From Rhodanobacter sp. PCA2 (GTDB lineage: Bacteria; Pseudomonadota; Gammaproteobacteria; Xanthomonadales; Rhodanobacteraceae): a DNA stretch of 35,221 nucleotides. Location of the stretch: the NCBI RefSeq assembly GCF_013620825.1, contig NZ_NJIC01000044.1:1-35221 (forward strand). The letters run 5' to 3'. The number at the start of each line of letters is the position of its first letter. The first letter of the stretch is position 1. The translations under genes and the position numbers were made by a program. This document shows positions 15,281 through 23,100 of the stretch, piece after piece. The notes under the pieces are model-generated. The model did no database searches and was not told the origin of the DNA. It saw only the letters and a list, made by a program, of their open reading frames with translations.

Positions 15281-16088
15281 CTTACCGACAAACCCGGACA
15301 CCGCACACCTACGGCGCCCCAAGTCCCGACACGCTACCGCTGCCCTGGCCACACCCCGATGCTCTGAGGATGGCCAGACTTCCCCGACTCGACCTTCCCG
15401 GCATCCCGCAACATATCGTCCAGCGCGGCAATAACCGCCTGCCCTGCTTCCTCGATGACGTCGACCGGCGTCGCTACCTGCATCTGCTGCGCATGGCACT
15501 GCTCGACACGCATTGCGCGCTGCATGGGTACGTGTTGATGGACAACCATGTTCATCTGCTCGCCACACCTCCCGAAGCGGGCGCCATTGCGCGCCTGATG
15601 CAAAAACTTGGACGCTGCTACGTCGCCCAGTTCAACGCCCGCCATCGGCGCACCGGCACCTTGTGGGAAGGCCGCTACAAGGCGTGCCTAGTCGACAGCG
15701 AAAGCTACGTGCTGCAGTGCATGCGGTACATCGACCTCAATCCGGTCCGCGCACGCTTGACCGACGACCCTCTCGCCTACGCCTGGTCCAGCTGTGCCGC
15801 GCATTGCGGCCAACGCGAAGACACGCTGTTGACGCCCCACCCTGCCTACTGCTCCCTCGCCTGCCCAGGCTCGAATCGCACCGACACCTATCGCTGCCTC
15901 GTATATCAGGCCTTGTCCGACGACGACCTCATTGCCATTCGCAGCTACCTCCAGCAACAGCGCGCCCTGGGTCGCGACGATTTCCGCTCCATGGTCGAAG
16001 CCAAGACCCAACGTTTCGCAGGCGTCCGACCGGCTCATCGGCCATCGCGTGGCGCGCACGCGGGTAGAAAGTGAACCTGACCCCGTTC
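15264..16088. mobile_element. RAYT element bounded by inverted 18-bp REP-like ends
   Basis: The left end, 15264-15281 (GAACGGGGTCAGGTTGAC), is the reverse complement of the right end, 16071-16088 (GTGAACCTGACCCCGTTC), with 17 of 18 bases matching. They enclose the transposase gene. The left end is preceded by a second partial copy (15246-15260). This is the layout expected of a REP-associated tyrosine transposase with its recognition hairpins. Confidence 0.72.
15370..16074 (+). CDS. REP-associated tyrosine transposase (RAYT, Y1/HUH family)
   Basis: Single-stranded DNA endonuclease of the TnpA-REP (IS200/IS605-related Y1) family, 234 aa, proposed to mobilise or maintain REP hairpins. The start MARLPRLDLPGIPQHIVQRG is the typical family N-terminus. 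The HUH motif is H60-V-H62 in 'LMDNHVHLLATP'. The nucleophilic tyrosine is probably Y84 in 'GRCYVAQFN'; 'RTGTLWEGRYKA' and 'YIDLNPVRARL' are the conserved downstream blocks. All catalytic residues are present and the frame is intact, so it may be active. An ATG 31 codons upstream (15277) is in frame but lies inside the repeat end. Its final 60 codons are duplicated at 17449-17644. Confidence 0.92.
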   Translation: MARLPRLDLPGIPQHIVQRGNNRLPCFLDDVDRRRYLHLLRMALLDTHCALHGYVLMDNHVHLLATPPEAGAIARLMQKLGRCYVAQFNARHRRTGTLWEGRYKACLVDSESYVLQCMRYIDLNPVRARLTDDPLAYAWSSCAAHCGQREDTLLTPHPAYCSLACPGSNRTDTYRCLVYQALSDDDLIAIRSYLQQQRALGRDDFRSMVEAKTQRFAGVRPAHRPSRGAHAGRK

Positions 16089-16189
16089 TTGGCGAGAACT
16101 TTCGCGCCATCGTCCAGGCCAACGCGCAACGCGGCGCCGGGGCGCCTGTAGCGCATCGCCCATGCACGCGGCGCCGCCGAAAACAGGAG

Positions 16190-16214
16190 GTGAACCTGCC
16201 CTCATCCTGTTCTT
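16190..16214. repeat. Degenerate REP-like copy
   Basis: GTGAACCTGCCCTCATCCTG followed by TTCTT resembles the RAYT right end (16071-16090) with an insertion. It sits in the 235-base gap between the RAYT and the hydrolase gene, where no other gene is seen. Confidence 0.5.
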
Positions 16215-16309
16215 GCGACCTACAAGCTTTCTGAACTTCCAGCACCGCCTCAAGTCGATGAAAGAGCCAGCCCGGCGCCCCTGCCCGGGCCATCGACGGG
16301 AGACATGCC

Positions 16310-17335
16310 TTGAACACGATGCACCTGAAAGCGGGCAGCGCGCTTTTGCTGGTCATGATGTTCGGCCAGGCCCGAGCCACCGAATCCAGCCACGCCGCTG
16401 CGTCGCAACGCGTGCCGGACAGCTATGCGCAGGCGGCGAAGCTGGTCGACATCGGCCATGGCCGCCATCTCAACCTGCGTTGCTCGGGCAGCGGAGCGCA
16501 GACCGTAATACTGGAAGCCGGCGCGATCGCCGATTCCTCCGCATGGTTCAAGGTGCAGCCACGCCTGGCCGCCCATGCACGCGTCTGCGCATACGACCGG
16601 GCCGGCTTCGGCTTCAGCAGCGAAGGGCCGATGCCGCGAGACCTCGATGCCGACGTGTCGGACCTGCACGCACTGATCCAGCGCGCCGGCCTTGCGACCC
16701 CGTTGGTGATGGTGGGGCATTCACTGGGCAGCAACATCGTCCGGCAATACGCGAGCCGCTATCCGGCGGACGTGAGCGCCATGGTGCTGCTCGATCCCCC
16801 CGCGCAGGACATCGGCCGGTTTGCCCCTGGCTGGCAGAAGGACGAGGACGCCCTGTCGGTGCAGCGGTTCGCGTTCATCCAACACTGCGAGGCGGCCGCC
16901 GAAAAGCACGCACTGCCATCCACCGATCCGGAACTGGGCCACTGCCTCGGCGAGGCCGATCCGCACGCCAGCGCCAAGCTCAACGCGGTGAACCGGACCC
17001 TGATGTCGAAGCCGGCGTACTGGCGCACCGTGCTGTCGGTACTCCGGAACAATGTCGAGGTGTTCAAGCAGTCCGTGTCAAAGCAGGAGACGCACGGCGC
17101 CACGCCGCTGATCGTGCTGTCCGCCGCCAACACCTACGCCGATGCGTTGCCGCGCGACCGCAAAGGGCTGGAAGAAGCCCGGGCGCACACGCAGGCGCAG
17201 ATCGTCGCCACCTCCTCCCGCGGCACGCTGGTGCACGTTCCGGATAGCTCGCATGAAATCGAGATCGACCAGCCGGGCGCGGTGGTCAAGGCAGTCGAGC
17301 AAGCGCTGGGGATGGCGCAGCGCGCACCGAAGTAA
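16310..17335 (+). CDS. Secreted alpha/beta-hydrolase
   Basis: Serine hydrolase of the alpha/beta fold, 341 aa, with signal peptide (about 1-23, AGSALLLVMMFGQARA). The nucleophile elbow is GHSLGS (136-141, S138), the oxyanion region follows 'VILEAGAIADSSAWF' and the catalytic histidine is H315 (PDSSHEIEID). The catalytic acid is not clear. The start is probably TTG at 16310, since GGGAG lies eight bases upstream; the next ATG (16319) is too far from it. The substrate is unknown. The gene lies between a complete RAYT and a truncated copy of that RAYT's 3' end, so it may be carried or duplicated with the element. Its base composition is ordinary for the genome. Confidence 0.85.
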   Translation: MNTMHLKAGSALLLVMMFGQARATESSHAAASQRVPDSYAQAAKLVDIGHGRHLNLRCSGSGAQTVILEAGAIADSSAWFKVQPRLAAHARVCAYDRAGFGFSSEGPMPRDLDADVSDLHALIQRAGLATPLVMVGHSLGSNIVRQYASRYPADVSAMVLLDPPAQDIGRFAPGWQKDEDALSVQRFAFIQHCEAAAEKHALPSTDPELGHCLGEADPHASAKLNAVNRTLMSKPAYWRTVLSVLRNNVEVFKQSVSKQETHGATPLIVLSAANTYADALPRDRKGLEEARAHTQAQIVATSSRGTLVHVPDSSHEIEIDQPGAVVKAVEQALGMAQRAPK

Positions 17336-17448
17336 CGTTACCCAGCGCAGTAGATCGTCCGCACGCCTCGTCCAGCAGACGCCTCGCGACGTGGCGCCGG
17401 TAGTTGGCGCCATCCCCGAAACTCAATTCCCTTCGTCCCCTTATGCCG

Positions 17449-17644
17449 TGCCTCGCATATCAGGCCTTGTCCGACGACGACCTCATCGCCATTCGCAGCT
17501 ACCTCCAGCAACAGCGCGCCCTGGGTTGCGACGATTTCCGCTCCATGGTCGAAGCCAAGGCCTAACGTTTCGCAGGCATTCGGCCGGCACATCGGTCGCC
17601 GCGTGGCACGCGCGTGGGCAGAAAGTGAACCCGACCCTGTTCTT
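17449..17644 (+). pseudogene. Truncated second copy of the RAYT 3' end
   Basis: These 196 bases align without gaps to 15895-16090, with 18 mismatches by my count (about 91% identity), nearly all transitions. They keep the last part of the transposase frame (YQALSDDDLIAIRSYLQQQR) and the right-end REP motif. One change turns CAA into TAA, ending the frame early. The rest of the gene is absent. The remaining part of the 17336-17691 gap holds no gene. Confidence 0.88.
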
Positions 17645-17669
17645 AGAAAGTGAACCTGTCCCCGTTTTT
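17645..17669. repeat. REP-like copy at the edge of the AT-rich gene
   Basis: AGAAAGTGAACCTGTCCCCG plus a T-run directly follows the RAYT remnant as a tandem second right-end motif. It is the last GC-rich sequence before the AT-rich GHKL gene. Read leftward it could also serve as part of that gene's 3' end. Confidence 0.6.
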
Positions 17670-17691
17670 TAGACCCCGTTTTTCAACGTGA

Positions 17692-19737
17692 TCACTCATA
17701 TTTTGCGTGCTGCTCCGCCACACCACCCGCCGAATCATTCAAACAGGTAATTAATTCGGATAGAACAATTAAATCCATAACTCGCGCCCCCGACTCAGCA
17801 TCGGTAAGAATGTGAGTCACTCCATGGAACTGTCGCTGATCTACATTTTCGGGAACAAGTAAAGAAGTAATTCCAAACCTACCCACATAATCATCACCCG
17901 TTTCCCACACCACGCAAAGATCAATATCCTTCAGATTCTTTTCCCCCGAATCCGCATCCTCAACCAATCCATCCAGTGAAAACTTATACTCAAGAATCTT
18001 TGGCTGGGAAATAATTCCAGAAAGGGCGGCAGCCGTAGCACCATCCAGGCCCAAAGGATTAGCCTTCACCTCATAGACATACTTTTCAACCGCGAGATCA
18101 AAGCTGACTTTAAACAGGCCATCGTAAGTTGCACGTTCATTCGTAGACATCACGCGCACACCTCGAATGATCCCTCCAGCAATCAGCTGATTAAATAAAG
18201 CAATAACGTCCTGCTCTCGAGTCGGCTTTGACGTAATAGAAATTCGCTCAACGGGAAGGAAAAAATGGGGGCTAATAAGATTTAGCGGCTCCGCATTCTC
18301 ATGTTCTAGCATCTCAGCCTTCCAATTTGCGACCTGCTGCTCCCTCAAAAGATCGGGCGCAACACCCGTGTTTGCCTTAAGCCGATTCTTTACTTTAGCC
18401 AACACAATATCTGTAATTTTTCTCGAAATTTCTTTGGCAAAATCAGTAAGCTCACGATGAAACCCTTTTCGACCCATATCTGGGCTATAGTTGTCAAAAT
18501 GAACCAAGAAATGAATCTGGTTTTGCCTGCCAATATTTCTTGTCAAAGGAATTTGAATTACGTCCCCTTGAGGCATATTGTTAGCAGCAAGCTGAATACC
18601 GCTATTTAAAACTCGATAATTTGCCCTAAGCCCCAATGAGCCATTGAATTTTTGCCAAAGTTTGGCAGTGTAGCCGAATTCAACCGATACATAAGGAGTA
18701 TGCACCTCAAGAATTGCCAAGTCATCCTTATCTAGCTGAATCAGATTTTTAAGCTCATCGTGTGTCCAACTATCAAAAATTACGTCCAGATTACAAATCT
18801 TATCCGGATGTTTGAATCCAGCACCCATTTTTTTGAATAGAGATTCCTCTATGGAAAAAATTTCGCGAATTCTCGCAACTTTTGCACACTCTTTATTTAT
18901 CCAATAATAACCAACCCCTTTATACTCGTTAGAATCGATTATTCCATCTGATTTTTTTACCGTTAAAATTACTTTCAGATCAAAAAATGGTTTTATTGCT
19001 CCCAATCCTGTTTTAATTGATAGTATTTTCCACCAGGCATCAACCTCTGACGCCTGAATCCAATCCAGCCTCTTTGGATGCGTACTTTCGTCAAATTTAA
19101 CCCTAACGCTAACGCCTCTATCCAATCCATAAAAATCCGTCGATGCCAACTCGTCAATTGGCTCTACTTTTGGGTTAGCACTGGGAGCGGGGTCCGAAAG
19201 CCAGCGACGTGCGTTAACGATACGCCCAGACGCCGAGAAAGTCGGCGTCTTCGTACTTACACTCATTGAATTAAAGCCGTAGGCGACATACGTAGCACCA
19301 ACACCTTTATGACCGCGCGCCTGGCCAGATTTAAACGAGAAATTTGGCGCGAGAAACTGCTGGAACTGATCCTTGTCTAAACCAACACCATTATCGGTTA
19401 CAGAGAGTTCATTCCCATAAATATCGATAGTTATCTTTATTATCGGCTGATATTTTTTATTGCCCGCCTCTAACTCCAGTTGTTCGCGAAGCTCAACCGA
19501 GTCTAGTGCGTTCTGTATAAGTTCACAGAAGGGGTCATACCAACCAACGTAGGAACTGAGAATATTTTTTATCTCCCGTTTCAAAGCTTGAAGCGCGGCC
19601 TCTGTGGCTTTATTTGACTTGCATTCCAACGGGTCAAATGCCTCGAATGTCACGTTACCCCCTAATACTTTGAAGTACGAAATTAGCCTGCCGTCACCGG
19701 AAATAATGCTAGGTACATTTATCTTGCCGAATCTCAA
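17692..19737 (-). CDS. GHKL-ATPase protein with C-terminal PD-(D/E)XK-like region; putative defence gene
   Basis: Unrecognised 681-aa protein (653 aa from an alternative start). The N-terminal GHKL (Hsp90/MutL/histidine-kinase type) ATP-binding domain is clear: N-box ELIQNALD (E72, N76), DNGVG (115-119), and a lid GHKGVG (142-147) next to 'NFSFKSGQA'. A middle region (about 200-460) may be a transducer domain. The C-terminus (about 500-665) places E508 (TREQDVIALFNQLI), D539 (YDGLF) and E556-V-K558 in the order and spacing of a PD-(D/E)XK nuclease core; 'ILEYKFSLDGL' and 'IDLCVVWE' follow. The DNA is strikingly AT-rich against all neighbours, indicating horizontal transfer. The longest start is TTG at 19737; GTG at 19653 has AGGGGG four bases upstream and may be the true one. 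An ATP-controlled nuclease in phage defence is inference. Confidence 0.8.
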   Translation of the reverse strand: MRFGKINVPSIISGDGRLISYFKVLGGNVTFEAFDPLECKSNKATEAALQALKREIKNILSSYVGWYDPFCELIQNALDSVELREQLELEAGNKKYQPIIKITIDIYGNELSVTDNGVGLDKDQFQQFLAPNFSFKSGQARGHKGVGATYVAYGFNSMSVSTKTPTFSASGRIVNARRWLSDPAPSANPKVEPIDELASTDFYGLDRGVSVRVKFDESTHPKRLDWIQASEVDAWWKILSIKTGLGAIKPFFDLKVILTVKKSDGIIDSNEYKGVGYYWINKECAKVARIREIFSIEESLFKKMGAGFKHPDKICNLDVIFDSWTHDELKNLIQLDKDDLAILEVHTPYVSVEFGYTAKLWQKFNGSLGLRANYRVLNSGIQLAANNMPQGDVIQIPLTRNIGRQNQIHFLVHFDNYSPDMGRKGFHRELTDFAKEISRKITDIVLAKVKNRLKANTGVAPDLLREQQVANWKAEMLEHENAEPLNLISPHFFLPVERISITSKPTREQDVIALFNQLIAGGIIRGVRVMSTNERATYDGLFKVSFDLAVEKYVYEVKANPLGLDGATAAALSGIISQPKILEYKFSLDGLVEDADSGEKNLKDIDLCVVWETGDDYVGRFGITSLLVPENVDQRQFHGVTHILTDAESGARVMDLIVLSELITCLNDSAGGVAEQHAKYE

Positions 19738-19953
19738 TCAAAGCTTGTAACTACCATCCGCAACAACCTTCGGTCTCTCCGGCCAAACCGGACACAGCGC
19801 CTCCACCGCCTCCATCAACTCCACCCAGTCGGACAGGTCACCCTTTCCCGGCAGCGGCGCCGACGTGACATAGTCCCCGGCCAGTGGCTCGGCCACCCGG
19901 TCAGCATGCGTCGTCGTCGATTTGGGCGAGGAGTTCATCGAGCCATTCCACAC
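19738..19953 (-). CDS. Small hypothetical ORF between the nucleotidyltransferase remnant and the GHKL gene
   Basis: An open frame of 71 codons; the likely start is GTG near 19896, giving about 52 aa (AEPLAGDYVTSAPLPGKG..., then ELMEAVEALCPVWPERP). The 'VEALCPVWPERP' ending resembles small proteins that accompany AbiEii-like nucleotidyltransferases in Xanthomonadales; this is recollection, not a search. Its TGA is directly followed, in the same frame, by the TTG that opens the GHKL frame. Normal GC content, unlike the next gene, so the composition break falls exactly here. Confidence 0.45.
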   Translation of the reverse strand: MWNGSMNSSPKSTTTHADRVAEPLAGDYVTSAPLPGKGDLSDWVELMEAVEALCPVWPERPKVVADGSYKL

Positions 19954-20110
19954 AGTCGAACAAGGCGAAGTATTCGCGTACCTCGGCCATGTTGAGCTTT
20001 CCGTGCTGGGCCCGCAACAACGCGCGGATGTCCTCGATGTCGCGGGTGCGGGAGGGGTTGTTGGCCAGAGCCTGCAGCTTGAAGCCGATCAGGCCTTCGG
20101 CGCCGATCAC
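19901..20110 (-). pseudogene. C-terminal remnant of an AbiEii-like nucleotidyltransferase
   Basis: About 70 codons (GAEGLIGFKLQALANNPSRT, then RDIEDIRALLRAQ, ending EVREYFALFDCVEWLDELL) match the C-terminal part of AbiEii/AbiGii-type nucleotidyltransferases (type IV toxin family). The same frame stays similar for perhaps seven more codons upstream, then is lost near a 24-bp palindrome and the IcmF stop. The catalytic N-terminal domain (GS-x-DxD type) is absent, so the gene is broken. It marks an older accessory locus next to the GHKL gene. Confidence 0.6.
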
Positions 20111-20145
20111 CCGCGGGCAGCCCAGCGCGGTGGCGCGTTCGCCGT

Positions 20146-20169
20146 GTTGCCCGGCACGTGCCGGGCAAC
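20146..20169. terminator. 24-bp perfect palindrome downstream of IcmF
   Basis: Positions 20146-20157 and 20158-20169 are exact reverse complements with no spacer. It begins 12 bases past the IcmF stop codon and could form a terminator-like stem (no T-run) or be a scar at the point where the nucleotidyltransferase gene was truncated. Confidence 0.5.
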
Positions 20170-20181
20170 GCGGCGGGACAC

Positions 20182-23100
20182 TTACATGTTCCGCCGATAC
20201 TCGCCGCCCACATCGTACAGCGCATGGCTGATCTGGCCCAGCGAGTGGGTCTTCACCGCTTCCATCAGCGCGGCGAAGACGTTCTTGCGGTCGCGGGCGG
20301 TGTTTTGGAGGTAGGCGAGGCCGTGGCCCTGGGCGTTGTTGGGGTGCTGCCCTTGGGCTTTGAGGACATGCTGTCCTTCGACTTCGCTCGCCGTTGGCGA
20401 GCTACGCTCTGGACGAACGGAGTCTGCGGGAGCTGCGGCGTCGGTGGAGTCGGTGCCGTGGGCGTGGGAGGTTTCGCCGGCGGGGGCCAGGGCGTTGCGC
20501 GCCTGCTGGAACGCCTGCACGTTGGCGATCTGCTGGCCCTTCTCCTCCTCCGTCGAGCGGATGAGTTCGATCTCGGTGGCGATCTCGCCGCCCTTGTCCT
20601 TGGGCAGGAAGGTGTTGACGCCGATCAGGGGCAGCGAGCCGTCGTGTTTCTTGTGCTCGTAGTACAGGCTTTCTTCCTGGATCTTGCCGCGCTGGTACAT
20701 GGTGTCCATGGCGCCGAGCACGCCGCCGCGCTCGCTGATGGCTTCGAATTCCTTGTACACGGCCTCTTCCACCAGGTCGGTGAGTTCCTCGACCACGTAG
20801 CTGCCCTGCCAGGGGTTTTCGTTGAAGTTGAGGCCGAGTTCCTTGTTGATGATCATCTGGATCGCCACGGCGCGGCGCACGCTTTCCTCGGTGGGCGTGG
20901 TGATGGCTTCGTCGTAGGCGTTGGTGTGCAGGCTGTTGCAGTTGTCGAACAGGGCGTACAGCGCCTGCAGCGTGGTGCGGATGTCGTTGAACTGGATTTC
21001 CTGCGCGTGCAGCGAACGGCCGCTGGTCTGGATGTGGTACTTCATCATCTGGCTGCGCGCGCTGGCGCCGTAGCGCTCGCGCATGGCGCGGGCCCAGATG
21101 CGGCGGGCCACGCGGCCGATCACGGTGTATTCCGGGTCCATGCCGTTGGAGAAGAAGAACGACAGGTTCGGTGCGAAGTCGTCGATCTTCATCCCGCGCG
21201 CGAGGTAGTACTCCACGATGGTGAAGCCGTTGCTCAGCGTGAAGGCGAGCTGGCTGATCGGGTTCGCGCCGGCCTCGGCGATGTGGTAGCCGGAGATGGA
21301 CACCGAGTAGAAATTGCGGACCTTGTGCTCCACGAAGTACTGCTGGATGTCGCCCATCATGCGCAGGGCGAACTCGGTGGAGAAGATGCAGGTGTTCTGC
21401 GCCTGATCCTCCTTGAGGATGTCTGCCTGCACGGTGCCGCGCACGGTGCTGAGCGTCTCGGCCTTGATGCGCGCGTAGGTCTCGTCATCCACCAGCTGGT
21501 TGCCGGTGACGCCGAGCAGGCCGAGGCCCAGGCCTTCGTTGCCCTTGGGCAGTTCGCCGGAATACTGCGGGCGGCCATTCGGATACATCGCGGCGATCTT
21601 CTTTTCCGCCGCGGCCCAGCGCGCGGGGTCCTGCTTTAGGTACTTCTCCACGTTCTGGTCGATCGCGGTGTTCATGAACATCGCGAGGATGATCGGCGCG
21701 GGACCGTTGATGGTCATCGACACCGAGCTGGTGGGCGCGCTGAGGTCGAAGCCGGAGTACAGCTTCTTCATGTCGTCCAGCGTGGCGATGTTGACGCCGG
21801 AGTTGCCGATCTTGCCGTAGATGTCGGGGCGCGGCGCCGGGTCTTCGCCGTACAGCGTGACCGAGTCGAACGCGGTGGACAGGCGCGTGGCCGCACCGCC
21901 CTGGCTCAGGTAATGGAAGCGGCGGTTGGTGCGCTCGGGCGTGCCCTCGCCCGCGAACATGCGGGTGGGGTCCTCGCCGCTGCGGCGGTACGGGTACACG
22001 CCGCCGGTGTAGGGGTAGTGGCCCGGCAGGTTTTCCTTGCCGAGGAACACGAGCTGGTCGCCCCAGCTTTCCGTCTTCGGCGGCGCCACCTTGGGAATCT
22101 TCTGGTGGCTCAACGACTCGCGGTAGTTCTCCACGCGGATGGTCTTGTCGCGCACCTTGTACTCGTTGACCTCCTTGGTCACCGACTCGCGCAACTGCGG
22201 CCAGTCGCGCAGCAGGTGGATGGACTCGTGGCTGAGCTCTTTCAGCGCGGCGTTGTAGCGTTGGCGGAGGAGAAGCAGGGTGCGGTCGACGTGCTGCCCA
22301 TCATTTCGGTTCTGCCCGTCATTCCGGCGAAAGCCGGAATCCAGTGCCTTTGCATTTGAGTCGTGCGCTTCGCGCGAGTTATCCGACTGGATCCCGGCTT
22401 TCGCCGGGATGACGGCGTCATGCAAATCCTCGCCGTGATACAGCTCCAGCGGCTTCGGCAGCTTGTCGTCGCCCAGCTCCTTCAACGACTCGTAGTAATG
22501 CTGCGCCTTGCTCGCCGCCTCGGCCTGGTGGGCGACGGAGGCGTTGATGCCGCGGCCCTGTTCGGCGATCTCCGCAAGGTAGCGCACGCGGCTGCCGGGG
22601 ATCAGCACGGTGGCGCGGGGTTCCTTCAGCGAGGTGTCGACGCTGGGCGCCCACTTCTCCGTGGGCAGGTGCAGCTTGTCGCGCATCAGCCGGCACAGGT
22701 TCGCGAACATCCAGGTGACGCCGGGGTCGTTGAACTGGCTGGCGATGGTGGGGTACACCGGCACGTCCTCGTCCTTCACGGCGAACGCGGTGTGGTTGCG
22801 CTTCCACTGCTTGCGCACGTCGCGCAGCGCGTCCTCGGCGCCGCGGCGGTCGAACTTGTTCAGCACCACCAGGTCGGCGAAGTCGATCATGTCGATCTTC
22901 TCCAGCTGGCTGGCCGCGCCGTAGTCGCTGGTCATCACGTAGACCGGGAAATCCACCAGGTCGACGATCTCGGAATCGCTCTGGCCGATGCCGGCGGTTT
23001 CCACGATCACCAGGTCGTAGGGCTGCGCCTTGAGGAAGTCGATGCAGTCGTGCAGCACCTCGTTGGTGGCGGCGTGCTGGCGGCGCGTGGCCATGGATCG

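Noticed and set aside
17692-19737. Classical Hsp90 (HtpG) or MutL
   Set aside because: The GHKL motifs are shared, but no Hsp90 middle/C-terminal signatures or MutL dimerisation/endonuclease motifs are seen, and the C-terminus is different.
22317-22414. Frameshift or sequencing error in icmF suggested by the extra sequence
   Set aside because: The insertion keeps the frame and is a recognisable palindromic element; conserved IcmF sequence resumes on both sides.
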